From assembly GCA_900554175.1 (NCBI GenBank), contig USGK01000001.1, forward strand, positions 58,673 through 122,672: 64,000 nt of DNA, given 5' to 3'. Shown here piece after piece: positions 53,736 through 63,565 of the stretch. Positions within the stretch are counted from its first letter, which is position 1. Each line of letters starts with the position of its first letter. The notes beneath the pieces are model-generated. The model ran no database searches. It was given only the letters and a program-made list of their open reading frames with translations, and had not been told where the DNA came from. The position numbers and the translations under genes are program-made. The stretch is from an uncultured Clostridium sp. (GTDB taxonomy: Bacteria > Bacillota > Clostridia > TANB77 > CAG-508).

Positions 53736-55415
53736 ATGGGAAAAATAGTTTTATTAGATAATTTAACAATAAATCAAATAGCTGCAGGAGAAGTAATTGA
53801 AAGACCAATGAATGTTGTTAAAGAATTGGTTGAAAATAGCTTGGATGCAAATGCAAAAAATATTATTATAGAAATAAAAAATGGTGGAAAAACATTTATA
53901 AAAGTAACAGATGATGGAACAGGTATTGAAAAAGATGATATGGTATTTACAATTGAACGACATGCAACTAGTAAGATAAGAAGTGTAGATGATTTAGAAA
54001 ATACATATTCTATGGGATTTAGAGGAGAAGCGTTAGCAAGCATTTCATCAATATCAGAACTAACTATAATTTCAAAAACTTCAGATATGCAAACAGGAAT
54101 GAGAATATTTTCAAAAGCAGGAAAAATTTTACAAGAAGAAGAAGTTGGGTGTCCAAAAGGTACGAATATTTTAGTAGAAAAAATATTTTTTAATACACCT
54201 GTTAGGTATAAATTTTTAAAGAAAGATGCAACGGAATATAGATATATAAAAGAATGGATTGAAAAAACAGCAATTGCAAACCTTGATGTCTCTTTTAAGT
54301 TAATAAATGATGGAAAACAAGTTTTTTGCTCAAATGGAGATGGAAATTTATTAAATACAATCTACAAAATTTTCGGAAAGCATATAAAAGAAAATCTAGT
54401 AAGCGTAAATTATAATAAAGATAATATAAAAATAACAGGAGTTGTTGGAAATACAACAATTGCAAGGGATACGAGAAAAGATCAAATTTTATTTTTAAAT
54501 AAAAGAAATATTAAAAATAAAATAATAATCAATAGTGCAGACCAAGCGTTTAAGGGAAGTACAGGAATCGGTAAATATGGATTCTATATTTTAAATATGG
54601 AAATGCCCGCCAATTACTATGATGTAAATGTTCATCCAACAAAATTAGAAGTTAGATTTAAAGACGAAAGTCAAGTTTATAAGTCTGTTTATCATGCAAT
54701 AAAAGAATCTTTATTAAATAGTAATTTTCTAGGAAACGATGAAAAAAATGATAAAGAAAAATATGTAGAAAATGAAGTAGATTTTCTTACTAATCATAAC
54801 GAAGATATTGATAATCTAAAATTAATTGAAAGAAGTAAAGAAAGAAAAATCAATTATAAGATTATCGGAATAAGTTTTAAAACATATATAATTACTGAAA
54901 TAGATAATGAGATATTTTTAATAGATCAACATGCGGCACATGAAAGAATTTTGTATGAAAAAATTAAATCGAATTATAAAAATAATATAAATGCTAATAC
55001 ACAGATGAAACTTATTCCAGAAGTTGTTACTTTAAAAAATAAAGAAATGGAATTCATAAATACCAATAAAGAGCTAATAAAGAGGGTGGGGTTCGAAATA
55101 GAAGATTTTGGAGAAAGAGCCATAAAAATTTGTGGAGTTCCAGACTTAGAATATAGGTCAAAAAGCAAAAACATATTTTTAGATATTGTTGATGAAATAA
55201 TGGTAAATGAAAGAACCTCAATAAAAGATATTGAGGAAGGATTCATTGCAACAGTTGCATGTAAAGCAGCTGTTAAAGCTGGAATGGTATTAACATTACA
55301 AGAAGCAGATAATTTAATAAAAGAGTTATTAAAGTTAAATAATCCATATACTTGTCCACATGGACGACCAACAACAATAAAAATAATGTCTTTAAAAAAA
55401 GAAAATAAAATATGA
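53736..55415 (+). CDS. mutL: DNA mismatch repair protein MutL (endonuclease type)
   Basis: 559 residues. GHKL ATPase motifs: ELVENSLDANA, DDGTGI, MGFRGEALASI. The C-terminal domain has the endonuclease metal motif DQHAAHERILYE, the ACKAAVKAG motif and CPHGRPT, so this MutL should nick DNA itself, as expected in bacteria without MutH. The linker (about 330-380) is short. It is transcribed separately from mutS. The weak AAAAGGCGAG ribosome site precedes the ATG. Confidence 0.96.
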   Translation: MGKIVLLDNLTINQIAAGEVIERPMNVVKELVENSLDANAKNIIIEIKNGGKTFIKVTDDGTGIEKDDMVFTIERHATSKIRSVDDLENTYSMGFRGEALASISSISELTIISKTSDMQTGMRIFSKAGKILQEEEVGCPKGTNILVEKIFFNTPVRYKFLKKDATEYRYIKEWIEKTAIANLDVSFKLINDGKQVFCSNGDGNLLNTIYKIFGKHIKENLVSVNYNKDNIKITGVVGNTTIARDTRKDQILFLNKRNIKNKIIINSADQAFKGSTGIGKYGFYILNMEMPANYYDVNVHPTKLEVRFKDESQVYKSVYHAIKESLLNSNFLGNDEKNDKEKYVENEVDFLTNHNEDIDNLKLIERSKERKINYKIIGISFKTYIITEIDNEIFLIDQHAAHERILYEKIKSNYKNNINANTQMKLIPEVVTLKNKEMEFINTNKELIKRVGFEIEDFGERAIKICGVPDLEYRSKSKNIFLDIVDEIMVNERTSIKDIEEGFIATVACKAAVKAGMVLTLQEADNLIKELLKLNNPYTCPHGRPTTIKIMSLKKENKI

Positions 55416-55442
55416 AAAAATAATTAATATAATATAAAATGG

Positions 55443-55477
55443 GGGAATCAAAGTTTATTATTCTTGATTCTCTTTTT
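55443..55477 (+). terminator. Terminator after mutL
   Basis: GAATCAA (55445-55451) with TTGATTC (55464-55470), extendable by G-T pairs, followed by TCTTTTT. Confidence 0.8.
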
Positions 55478-55563
55478 ATATTAAAAAACTTTATGAAAAT
55501 TAAAGACATTTATTAAGTTTTGTGATATAGTACAATTAAATTAAGAAAAGAGGTAATATATTA

Positions 55564-55821
55564 ATGACAGAAGACATAGTTACAAAGTATCTTGAAGGAA
55601 AGATAAAAAAGAATGAAAATTATATAGTTATAACATTTTTTGAATTGAGAGTTAAAAGCAATTTTTCTGAAGAAGAAACTAAAAAGTTTCTCGAAATTGC
55701 AAAAACCAAGTTAGAAATATGGGGATATAAGGTATATTTTACAGGTGAAAAATATTTTTATAAATTTCAGAATATGATTGTACAAGAAAACGAATTAATG
55801 GTAGGAATTAAGGAAAATTAA
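55564..55821 (+). CDS. Small hypothetical protein, 85 residues
   Basis: I do not recognise it. Alternating pattern NYIVITFFELRVKSN, then an acidic helix SEEETKKFLEIAKTKLE, then WGYKVYFTGEKYFY; a small alpha/beta fold is likely. A good AAGAGGTAAT ribosome site and position before ddl support it being a gene. Confidence 0.6.
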   Translation: MTEDIVTKYLEGKIKKNENYIVITFFELRVKSNFSEEETKKFLEIAKTKLEIWGYKVYFTGEKYFYKFQNMIVQENELMVGIKEN

Positions 55822-55921
55822 TCATAAGATCAAATGAAAATATATATTATATATAAATAGCTGTTGAATTAGGTTATAGGAACCTAAAAATCCTAAATAA
55901 AAAATAAGGAGATGTTTAAAT

Positions 55922-56944
55922 ATGATAAAATTAGGAATTATTTATGGGGGCATTTCCACAGAACATGATATATCTAAAATGTCTGCAAAGTCGATAATAG
56001 AAAATTTAGATAAAACAAAATATGAAATAAAGGAAATATATATTAATAAACAAGGAAAATGGTTTGAAATAAAAGGTAAAGAAAAAGTAGAATTACATAA
56101 TTTAATTGTTACATTAAAAGAATTGGATGTAATATTCCCAGTATTGCATGGTTTAGGCGGAGAGGACGGTACTATACAAGGATTATTCGAAATGGTTCAA
56201 AGACCCTATGTAGGTTGTGGAGTATTAGCATCAAGTATTGGAATGGATAAGGTATATACAAAAATTATTTTTGAAAAAGCAAAAATACCACAGGCAAAAT
56301 ATATATATATAAAGAAAATAGAAAATTCATACAGTATTATTAATCAACAATTTAATGAAGAAGAATTTGATATAGATAAGATAATAGAAAAAATAAAATT
56401 TCCTATGTTTGTCAAACCATCAAATTCAGGGTCATCAGTTGGGGTAAAAAAAGCAAAAAACAAAGAAGAACTGAAGCAAGCCATAGAAAATGCAGCACAA
56501 TTTGATAATAAAATTTTAGTTGAACAAGGTATTGAAGCTAAAGAAGTGGAATGTGCAATCTTACAAGACAGAGAGAATATAGTTGCATCGACGGTTGGAG
56601 AGATTAAAGCGGCTGAAGAATTCTATAGCTATGATGCAAAATATAACGAACCAGAATCTAAAACTATAATTCCAGCAAATATTTCCGAAAAGCAAAGAGA
56701 AAAAATTAAAGAATTAGCAATTAAAGCATTTAAAGCAATTGACGGAAAAGGTCTAGCAAGAGTTGACTTTTTTATAGAAAAAGAAACAAATAAAATTTAT
56801 ATTAATGAAATTAATACAATGCCAGGATTTACACAAATAAGTATGTATCCCAAATTATTTGAAGCAGTTGGAGTTTCGTATACAAACTTACTAGATAAAT
56901 TAGTAAAAAATGAACTTCAAAATACTAGACAAAAAGATAAATAA
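55922..56944 (+). CDS. ddl: D-alanine--D-alanine ligase
   Basis: 340 residues. IIYGGISTEHDIS, HGLGGEDGTIQGLFE, KPSNSGSSVGVKKA (ATP grasp loop), LARVDFFIE and EINTMPGFT are all in place. The residue that selects D-Ala versus D-Lac or D-Ser as second substrate was not resolved by eye; the sequence contains the Tyr-bearing loop FYSYDAKYNE, which favours D-Ala. It makes the dipeptide ending the peptidoglycan stem. AAGGAGATG precedes the ATG. Confidence 0.94.
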   Translation: MIKLGIIYGGISTEHDISKMSAKSIIENLDKTKYEIKEIYINKQGKWFEIKGKEKVELHNLIVTLKELDVIFPVLHGLGGEDGTIQGLFEMVQRPYVGCGVLASSIGMDKVYTKIIFEKAKIPQAKYIYIKKIENSYSIINQQFNEEEFDIDKIIEKIKFPMFVKPSNSGSSVGVKKAKNKEELKQAIENAAQFDNKILVEQGIEAKEVECAILQDRENIVASTVGEIKAAEEFYSYDAKYNEPESKTIIPANISEKQREKIKELAIKAFKAIDGKGLARVDFFIEKETNKIYINEINTMPGFTQISMYPKLFEAVGVSYTNLLDKLVKNELQNTRQKDK

Positions 56945-57002
56945 ATGTTATAAATAAATTAATATTCATAAAAATACAAATGAAAATAGGGGGAATTTTA
57001 AT

Positions 57003-57668
57003 ATGGAAAAGAAAAATATAGGAAATAATATTCTAAAATTAATAGGTTATCTATTATTAGTAGTTATAATATTAGTTGCCGTAAATACAGTTAGAAATTA
57101 TATTATAATAAGCCAAATAAATGAAAAGCAAATAAGCCTTAACAATTGTGAAAATTACTCTTATGTAAGAGAGAGTTATTCTTCAAAAAGTGACGACGAA
57201 AAAACTATTATTGAAGTATATTATAAAGATGGAAGAAGTATGTTAGTAAATGATAAAACCAATAAAATAATAATGTGGCATGATAATGACACTAAAGAAT
57301 TTATTGTAACAATTCCAAATGAATTAAAAGCTATAGTAGATACTTCAGAGTTTATGATTGGAGCAGGGAAGCCAATTGTAGGAGAAATACTACCTTTTAA
57401 CGAAAAATTGTCTGTATCCATTTTTTCATTTATAACTAATAATGAAATTAATGGAGAAAAATGTTATTGTATTAATAGGGGAAAATCCAACATAACATAT
57501 ATAAGCAAAAAAGATGGTATACCATTAAAGGAAATTAGTGGGTATTCTATAATCGATGGAAAAAAATATAATACTATTACAGAAATAAAGAATTGGAAAA
57601 CTAACGAATTAAGTGATGAAGATATGTCTAGACCTAATTTAACAGGGTATGAAATAACTAAAAAATAA
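57003..57668 (+). CDS. Membrane-anchored extracytoplasmic protein, 221 residues
   Basis: One hydrophobic segment (about residues 11-32), then an outside domain with many beta strands and three cysteines (one at 48, two in EKCYCIN). I do not recognise it. In size and plan it resembles the protein at 28620, both looking like LolA-type carriers, but I cannot show homology by eye. It lies 58 bases after ddl and may share its transcript. Confidence 0.6.
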   Translation: MEKKNIGNNILKLIGYLLLVVIILVAVNTVRNYIIISQINEKQISLNNCENYSYVRESYSSKSDDEKTIIEVYYKDGRSMLVNDKTNKIIMWHDNDTKEFIVTIPNELKAIVDTSEFMIGAGKPIVGEILPFNEKLSVSIFSFITNNEINGEKCYCINRGKSNITYISKKDGIPLKEISGYSIIDGKKYNTITEIKNWKTNELSDEDMSRPNLTGYEITKK

Positions 57669-57718
57669 AATTATACATTATCTAAAAAAACACTAAAAAA
57701 TATAATTTGGAGAGTAAT

Positions 57719-59267
57719 ATGAAAGAATATATTATAAGATATGAAAAACTTAGACATAAATTACTAGAAAAACATAAATGTAAAAATTTTAATGAAAAAG
57801 GTATAACTTTAATAGCTCTTATAGTAACTATTATAGTATTATTAATACTATCAGCTGTTGTATTAATAATGTTAGCAGGAAAAAATAGTATATTACGTAG
57901 AGCAGAGACTGCTAATGAAGAATATGAGATTGGTGCAGAAAAAGAACAAGTTGATATTGCTCAGATATCATTAAAAAATGAAACAGACGTCAAAGAAGAG
58001 ACATGGGAAAAATTAATTGCAAATACCAAAGCAACAAAAATTACCGAAACAGACTATATTATAAAATTCAATAATAGTGGTAGATTATATTGGGTAAAAG
58101 CAGATAAAGAATCTTCTTACATAGGAAAGGATCAAGAAAATGAATTTAGAGAAATAGAGCAAGATGGAACAAAAGAAAAACCATATGTAATAAATACAAT
58201 AGAAGATTTAGTTGATTTTTCTAACAATGTGAGAACCCGGAACATCATATAATGGCAACTATGTTATTTTGAACAGAAATCTTGATTTTAAGATGACAGA
58301 TTCGTATAAAAACTATAAAACAACAGAGTATGGTGATATAAACGGGAATGGAATTGAAGAACCATTAATTATAGAATTGAACAAAGATGAAGGTTTTAAA
58401 CCTATCGGCAATGAAAATAAAAAAGATGGAGCTGGAGGAGGAGGAGCTTTTGAAGGTAATTTTGACGGAAAAGGAAATTCTATAAACAATATATATGAAA
58501 ATAGAAAAGGAAATGCAAGTTTATTTAGTTATACAAAAAAGGCGAAAATAGAAAATATTAGTATTAATGGTACATTAATATCAACTGATTCAATTGCAGC
58601 TGGAATTGTAGCATACGGAGAATCAGAAACTCAAGTAGAAAATTGTGTAAATAAAGCAAATTTAAATGGAGTAAATGCAGGTGGAATAGTTGGAAGAACA
58701 GCTGATAATCAAATAATTCAAAATTGTATTAATATGGGAAATATAATTGCAGAAGAGGATGCAGGAGGAATATTAGGTTTTTCATGTTATTCAAATAATA
58801 AAGCAACTATTAATTATTGTGCTAATTTAGGAAACGTTGAAGCCAAAAAGAAATATGCAGGAGGAATCATAGGTGAATGTTCACTGTATTCAGGAGGAAA
58901 TGAATTCTATATCAGTTATTCATACAATAGAGGAACAATTGAATCAAAAGAAAACTATGCTGCAGGACTAATGGGGAGATATAGTGAGGGCACAGCAAAA
59001 AGTTGCTATAATGTTGGAAACATTATTACAAAAGGAAATAATTTAAAAGGTCCTTTGGTAGGATACACTTTTGCTACTAAAACTGAATTTTTAAATTGTT
59101 TTTATATAAAAGGAGATTATGGAATTAGCCAATCTAAGGGAATAGAAAAAGAAGAACAAGAAATGAAAATACAAAATTTTGTAGATTTATTGAATGAGAA
59201 CCAAGAAAAAGTGGTATGGAAAATGGATTTGATTAATAAAAATAATGGATATCCAGTTTTTGATTAA
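57719..59267 (+). pseudogene. Pseudopilin-headed GLUG-type surface protein, split by a frameshift
   Basis: The first frame (57719-58252) has a 30-residue basic start, the pilin-like helix KGITLIALIVTIIVLLILSA and a linker, and ends SNNVRTRNII. The next frame from about 58233 reads PGTSYNGNYVILNRNLDF and continues with the second part to 59267. That part has GLUG-like repeats such as GGIVGRTADN, GGILGFSCYS, GGIIGECSLY and AAGLMGRYSE. One extra base near 58229-58233 explains the break. As one protein it would be about 515 residues, anchored by its helix and displaying an adhesin-like repeat domain. As with the gene at 41164, the pilin Glu at +5 is missing. Confidence 0.85.
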
Positions 59268-59286
59268 AATTTAATGTTAAACGTAA

Positions 59287-59316
59287 AAATAGCAGATTTT
59301 TCTGCTATTTTTTTTA
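59287..59316 (+). terminator. Terminator after the surface protein
   Basis: AAATAGCAGA (59287-59296) with TCTGCTATTT (59301-59310), 4-base loop, long T run. Confidence 0.92.
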
Positions 59317-59342
59317 TAATTAGATAATATAATTCAAAGTTA

Positions 59343-59371
59343 TTGACAATTAGAATTCTAAGTAATATAAT
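59343..59371 (+). promoter_or_regulatory. marR promoter with internal operator
   Basis: TTGACA (59343-59348), spacing 17, TATAAT (59366-59371). The spacer holds a perfect palindrome TTAGAATTCTAA (59350-59361), a typical MarR-type site for self-repression. Confidence 0.82.
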
Positions 59372-59407
59372 AATTAGAAATCAAACTATTATTAAATGGA
59401 GAAAAAT

Positions 59408-59833
59408 ATGTATCATAATTTAATGATGAAAAATCAAACAATTTTTACAAAGTTAGTATTTGAAAAACTAACAGAGGAAAATTTATCAATAGGACAACCA
59501 AAAATATTAGAATATTTATCGTCGCACGATGGAGCAATTCAAAAAGAAATTGCAGAGGCATGTAACATTGAACCTGCAACCTTAACTAGTCTTTTATCTA
59601 GAATGGAAAAAATGGGATTGATTAGAAGAAAAAATATGAATGAAGATAAAAGATATACATGTGTGAATCTTACAAATTTAGGAAGATGTGAGGGTAAAAA
59701 TGTAATAAAAGCTTTAGAAGAAACAGAAAAAATAGCCTTAAAAGGTTTTACTAAAAATGAAAAAGAAGATTTTATTAATTACTTAGAAAAAGTAAATAAA
59801 AATTTGCTCAAGGTAAAGGAAGAAAATAATTAA
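59408..59833 (+). CDS. MarR family transcriptional regulator
   Basis: 141 residues. The winged helix is clear: GAIQKEIAEACNIEPATLTSLLSRMEKMGLI followed by the wing RRKNMNEDKRYTCVNLT. It has no adjacent exporter or enzyme of a usual MarR regulon; the next genes make surface glycans and have their own 110-base leader. Start ATG 59408 after TGGAGAAAA; ATG 59396 is inside that site. Confidence 0.9.
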   Translation: MYHNLMMKNQTIFTKLVFEKLTEENLSIGQPKILEYLSSHDGAIQKEIAEACNIEPATLTSLLSRMEKMGLIRRKNMNEDKRYTCVNLTNLGRCEGKNVIKALEETEKIALKGFTKNEKEDFINYLEKVNKNLLKVKEENN

Positions 59834-59944
59834 TTTAATGCTCAAATTTATAAAAAGACAAATTGCTTATAATAGTTAACATTTTAAAAAGAATTGTTAA
59901 ATTATATAAAAATATAATTAAAATTTATTAGAAATGGAGTAAAT

Positions 59945-61174
59945 ATGGAAAAAGCAATCGAATTAGGAATTGGTTTTGTAACTGGAAGAGCTAATGTATG
60001 CAAAATTGTTAATAGTTATTTTAAGGATATGATAAGACAAACAAAAAACATGAATAGACCAGTTAATATTACACTTTTTATATTGTATGATTTAAATTAT
60101 ATAGGAGAAGAAAGAATAAATTTTTATAAAATTATTCCAGAAGTATATAAAGATATTAATATAAAATTTATAACTCCTGAAAATATAGAAGAAGAGAAAA
60201 AAAGAATAATTGCTAGAACAGATATTACACAGGATGAGGTAAATTTACTTTTAGGAAACGGACATGCTAAAGGAAGAAATACACTTATGCATTTTGCATA
60301 TAGAGATAATATGGACTATTTATTATTTTGGGATGATGATGAATACCCATTAGCTAATATAAAAGGAGAAAATTCTATAATTTGGAAAAAACAAAATAAT
60401 ATAAGTATGCACTTAGAAAATATTGATAAGGCAGATATAACAATAGGATACCATTGTGGGTATATTTCACCAATCCCATATATAGACTTAAAAAATAAAA
60501 TTAAAGAAGAAGATTTTAAAGATTATATTGAATCCATAAGTAATGACATAATTTCCTGGGATTCTATTAAAGAAAAGCTAAAAAAAGATAATGGAGTAAC
60601 CTATGCAAATAAAGAGATTGCAAACGGAAAAGGAATATATGAAGTTCAAATGCAAAATGGAGGTAAATGGATTGCTGGTTCAACATTATGCCTAAATTTG
60701 CAACATATTGACAAAATACCAGCATTCTATAATCCACCTAATGCAAGAGGAGAAGATACTTTTTTTGCAACAAGATTAAAAGACTCAAAAGTCCTAAAAG
60801 TCCCTGTATATCATTTTCATGACGGATTTTTGATGTATACAGATATTATGAATGGAAAGTATCCCTCAATTTTAAGAAAAGCTCAAGCAGATAATGCGTT
60901 AAATTTTATAGAGAAAAGATTTTATCATGCCTCTATAGGTTGGATTCGTTATAAGCCACTACTAATGTATATAACGGATAATTCTAATTATAATAAAAAT
61001 ATAGAAACTATTTATAATAAATTAAAAAAATCAATTCCAAAAATGAATAGAATTTTTAAAGAGTATGATTTTTCGCACCTTTTAGATGAATTAAAACAAT
61101 ATTCAGATAATGTAGAACATGATTATAAGGAATATATAAAAACAAACGATATTTGGAATCGTTTAAAGAAATAG
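59945..61174 (+). CDS. GT-A type glycosyltransferase
   Basis: 409 residues. A DxD-like metal motif is visible in LLFWDDDEYPL near residue 135, and an acceptor/catalytic GEDTFFATRL near 275, the layout of a GT2-like inverting enzyme. GNGHAKGRNTLMHFA lies at the nucleotide-sugar pocket. No membrane helix. It is 10 bases from the CDP-glycerol glycerophosphotransferase gene, so it probably decorates or starts the same wall polymer; this is inference. Confidence 0.78.
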   Translation: MEKAIELGIGFVTGRANVCKIVNSYFKDMIRQTKNMNRPVNITLFILYDLNYIGEERINFYKIIPEVYKDINIKFITPENIEEEKKRIIARTDITQDEVNLLLGNGHAKGRNTLMHFAYRDNMDYLLFWDDDEYPLANIKGENSIIWKKQNNISMHLENIDKADITIGYHCGYISPIPYIDLKNKIKEEDFKDYIESISNDIISWDSIKEKLKKDNGVTYANKEIANGKGIYEVQMQNGGKWIAGSTLCLNLQHIDKIPAFYNPPNARGEDTFFATRLKDSKVLKVPVYHFHDGFLMYTDIMNGKYPSILRKAQADNALNFIEKRFYHASIGWIRYKPLLMYITDNSNYNKNIETIYNKLKKSIPKMNRIFKEYDFSHLLDELKQYSDNVEHDYKEYIKTNDIWNRLKK

Positions 61175-61184
61175 GAGAATTATA

Positions 61185-62804
61185 ATGAATTATATATATT
61201 TAGCTAATATAAAAATAAAAGGTCAAAGTGCAGAGTTTGAGTTTTTATATAAAAGTAACAGTATAGAAAATATTACAAATATATATTTTGAAGAAGAATT
61301 GACCAAAAATAAATATCAATGCAATATAAAAAAATGTAAAAATAAAATAAATTATTCTTATTATAATGAGACATGTTTCATTTCAAAAGTAGTATTATAT
61401 ATGAATGAAATTAAGTGTGGAAAATTTAAGATTAAATTAAACGAAATAAATAATATAAGTAAGCTAGAAATAAGAGACAATAGAAAAGAAATAATTTCAG
61501 AAAATGAAAATCCGTACATTATATTTACAAATAAATATAAAATTCATATATCTAATGAGGGTATAGAAATATCTAATAAGCATTTTGCAGATAAGGCAAA
61601 ATATGAAATAAAAAAACAGCTATATGGAATAAAAAAATTCAAAAAAATCTTCATTTTTCGATGGCTAAAAAGTAAAAAAAGAAAATATTATTTGTTTAAC
61701 GATAGAATGATGTATGGAGACGATAATGCAGAACAATTATTCAAATATATCAATGAAAATCATCCTGAATTTGCTAAGAAGTGTTATTTTGTTTTAAATA
61801 AAAGTTCTAAATCAATAAAGAGAGTTAAAAAAATTGGAAATGTACTTAATTATGGAAGCTTCAAACATAAGTTTATGTTTTTAAATAGTACCATGATTAT
61901 ATCTTCACATTCTAGTTATTTAGATAATTGTTTCAATCCATTTAGCATGAATGAAATGAAAATATATAAAGACATTATAAATAAAAAATTCGTATTTTTG
62001 CAACATGGTATAATAATGAATGATGTAAGACAATATCACAATAGGGAACTAATAACCGCAGATGTATTTATTACATCTACGAAAGATGAATATAAATATA
62101 TGTTACAAGATGACCTTATGTATGATCCGAACATGATAGCAGGTACTGGATTACCAAGATTTGATAGATTACAAGATGAAAGTATGAACAATAGAATTAT
62201 TTTTATTTCACCAACATGGAGATCATTAGACATTAATGCAAAATTTAATGATTCTGAATATTTTAAAAAATTTCAAAGTCTGTTATCAAATGAAAAACTT
62301 TTGATGACTTTAAAACAAAATAAATATAAAATCAAATTTTTGTTACATCCTGTATTTGCTAAATATAAATCATTATTTAACAATTTAGCAAATGAATATA
62401 TTGAAATTTTAGAAACAAGTCAAATTGAATATTATAAAATGTTTAATGAATGCAATATTTTTATTACAGATTATTCAAGCATTCATTTTGATGTAGCATT
62501 TTTAAAAAAGCCAATTATATATTACCAATTTGATAAAGAATATTTTTTTAATAAGCACTATCAAAAAGGATATTTTGATTATGAAAAAGATGGATTTGGA
62601 AAAGTAATTGAAAGAGAAAATGATCTTATAAATGAGATAATTTATTATATAGAAAATGACAGTCATATAAGGAAAGAATATAAAGAAAAAATTGAAGAAA
62701 CTTTTATGTATTTAGATCATAATAACTCTAAAAGGGTATTTGATAAAATTGTAGAATTAGATAACTGTGATGAATTAAATTATAGATTTAATAATGTTCA
62801 TTGA
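61185..62804 (+). CDS. CDP-glycerol glycerophosphotransferase family protein (TagF/TagB-like)
   Basis: 539 residues. The N-terminal 150 residues are an unassigned beta-rich region. The C-terminal two thirds form the Glyphos_transf domain: YYLFNDRMMYGDDNAEQLF, FLQHGIIMNDVRQYH, FISPTWR, LHPVFAKY and ITDYSSIHFDVAFLKKPIIYY are its signature blocks, including the catalytic His in QHG and HP. It adds glycerol phosphate (or ribitol phosphate in relatives) to teichoic-acid-like polymers at the inner membrane face. It overlaps neither neighbour and reads as an operon with the upstream glycosyltransferase. Confidence 0.9.
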   Translation: MNYIYLANIKIKGQSAEFEFLYKSNSIENITNIYFEEELTKNKYQCNIKKCKNKINYSYYNETCFISKVVLYMNEIKCGKFKIKLNEINNISKLEIRDNRKEIISENENPYIIFTNKYKIHISNEGIEISNKHFADKAKYEIKKQLYGIKKFKKIFIFRWLKSKKRKYYLFNDRMMYGDDNAEQLFKYINENHPEFAKKCYFVLNKSSKSIKRVKKIGNVLNYGSFKHKFMFLNSTMIISSHSSYLDNCFNPFSMNEMKIYKDIINKKFVFLQHGIIMNDVRQYHNRELITADVFITSTKDEYKYMLQDDLMYDPNMIAGTGLPRFDRLQDESMNNRIIFISPTWRSLDINAKFNDSEYFKKFQSLLSNEKLLMTLKQNKYKIKFLLHPVFAKYKSLFNNLANEYIEILETSQIEYYKMFNECNIFITDYSSIHFDVAFLKKPIIYYQFDKEYFFNKHYQKGYFDYEKDGFGKVIERENDLINEIIYYIENDSHIRKEYKEKIEETFMYLDHNNSKRVFDKIVELDNCDELNYRFNNVH

Positions 62805-62836
62805 TATTTGTATAAAATGGAAAGAGAGGAATTAAA

Positions 62837-63196
62837 ATGAATTTTTTAGGAAATATATTATGGTTTATTTTTGGAGGATTCTTAAGCGGGATATCTTGGT
62901 GTATAGCAGGGATTATTTGGTGTATAACTCTAATTGGGATACCTTATGGAAAACAATGTTTTAAATTTGCATCACTTTCATTTGCACCTTTTGGTAAAAA
63001 TGTCGAATATGGTGGAGGAATTCCATCATTATTTGCTAATATAATATGGATTATATTTTTTGGTATACCAATGGCACTTGAAAACTTTTTCTTTGGATGT
63101 CTATGGTGTATAACAATAATAGGAATACCATTTGGACTACAATTTTTTAAAATTTCAAAATTAGCTTTGCTTCCTTTTGGCACAAAAGTTAGATAA
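62837..63196 (+). CDS. YccF domain membrane protein
   Basis: 119 residues with two near-repeat halves, each with LWCIT(I/L)IGIPxGxQxFK(x)(A/S)xLxxxPFG, the YccF (DUF307) signature. About four membrane segments. Function unknown; in other bacteria it sits with varied inner-membrane genes. AAGAGAGGAA precedes the ATG. Confidence 0.88.
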   Translation: MNFLGNILWFIFGGFLSGISWCIAGIIWCITLIGIPYGKQCFKFASLSFAPFGKNVEYGGGIPSLFANIIWIIFFGIPMALENFFFGCLWCITIIGIPFGLQFFKISKLALLPFGTKVR

Positions 63197-63345
63197 TATA
63201 AAAGAGATTTTATCTAAAGAATATTCTGAAGTATTTTCTTTTAAATAATTTATTACATTATCAAGATAATTAAAAGCATTATTTATTGTTTCTAGCTTTT
63301 TATTGTCTTCAAATAAAACTTCAATTATTTCATCTTCAAACTCAA
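63161..63345 (-). pseudogene. C-terminal remnant of an unknown minus-strand gene
   Basis: The minus-strand frame reads IEFEDEIIEVLFEDNKKLETI and NYLDNVINYLKENTSEYSLDK, a normal-looking helical protein end, up to about 63345, where the sequence switches to the ABC fragment. Its last codons overlap yccF. I do not recognise the family. Confidence 0.45.
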
Positions 63346-63565
63346 TTATCTGGAGGAGAGCAACAAAGGGTTTCAATAGCAAGGGCAGTCGCAAAAAATT
63401 CAAAGATATTATTATGTGATGAACCAACTGGTGCTTTAGACTACAAAACAGGTAAGCAAATATTAAAATTATTGCAAGATACTTGTAGAAAAAATAAAAT
63501 GACAGTAATTATAGTTACTCATAATACAGCAATAGCCCCAATGGCGGACAAAGTTATAAGATTTA
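63343..63565 (+). pseudogene. C-terminal fragment of an ABC exporter ATPase
   Basis: It starts abruptly at [17 protein letters not shown] (signature), then [11 protein letters not shown] (Walker B) and VIIVTHN, ending VIRFK. Walker A and the first 140 residues are missing. It is closest by eye to the ATPase at 17180 (same [15 protein letters not shown] and [11 protein letters not shown] wording), so it is a remnant of a related exporter. Confidence 0.85.
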
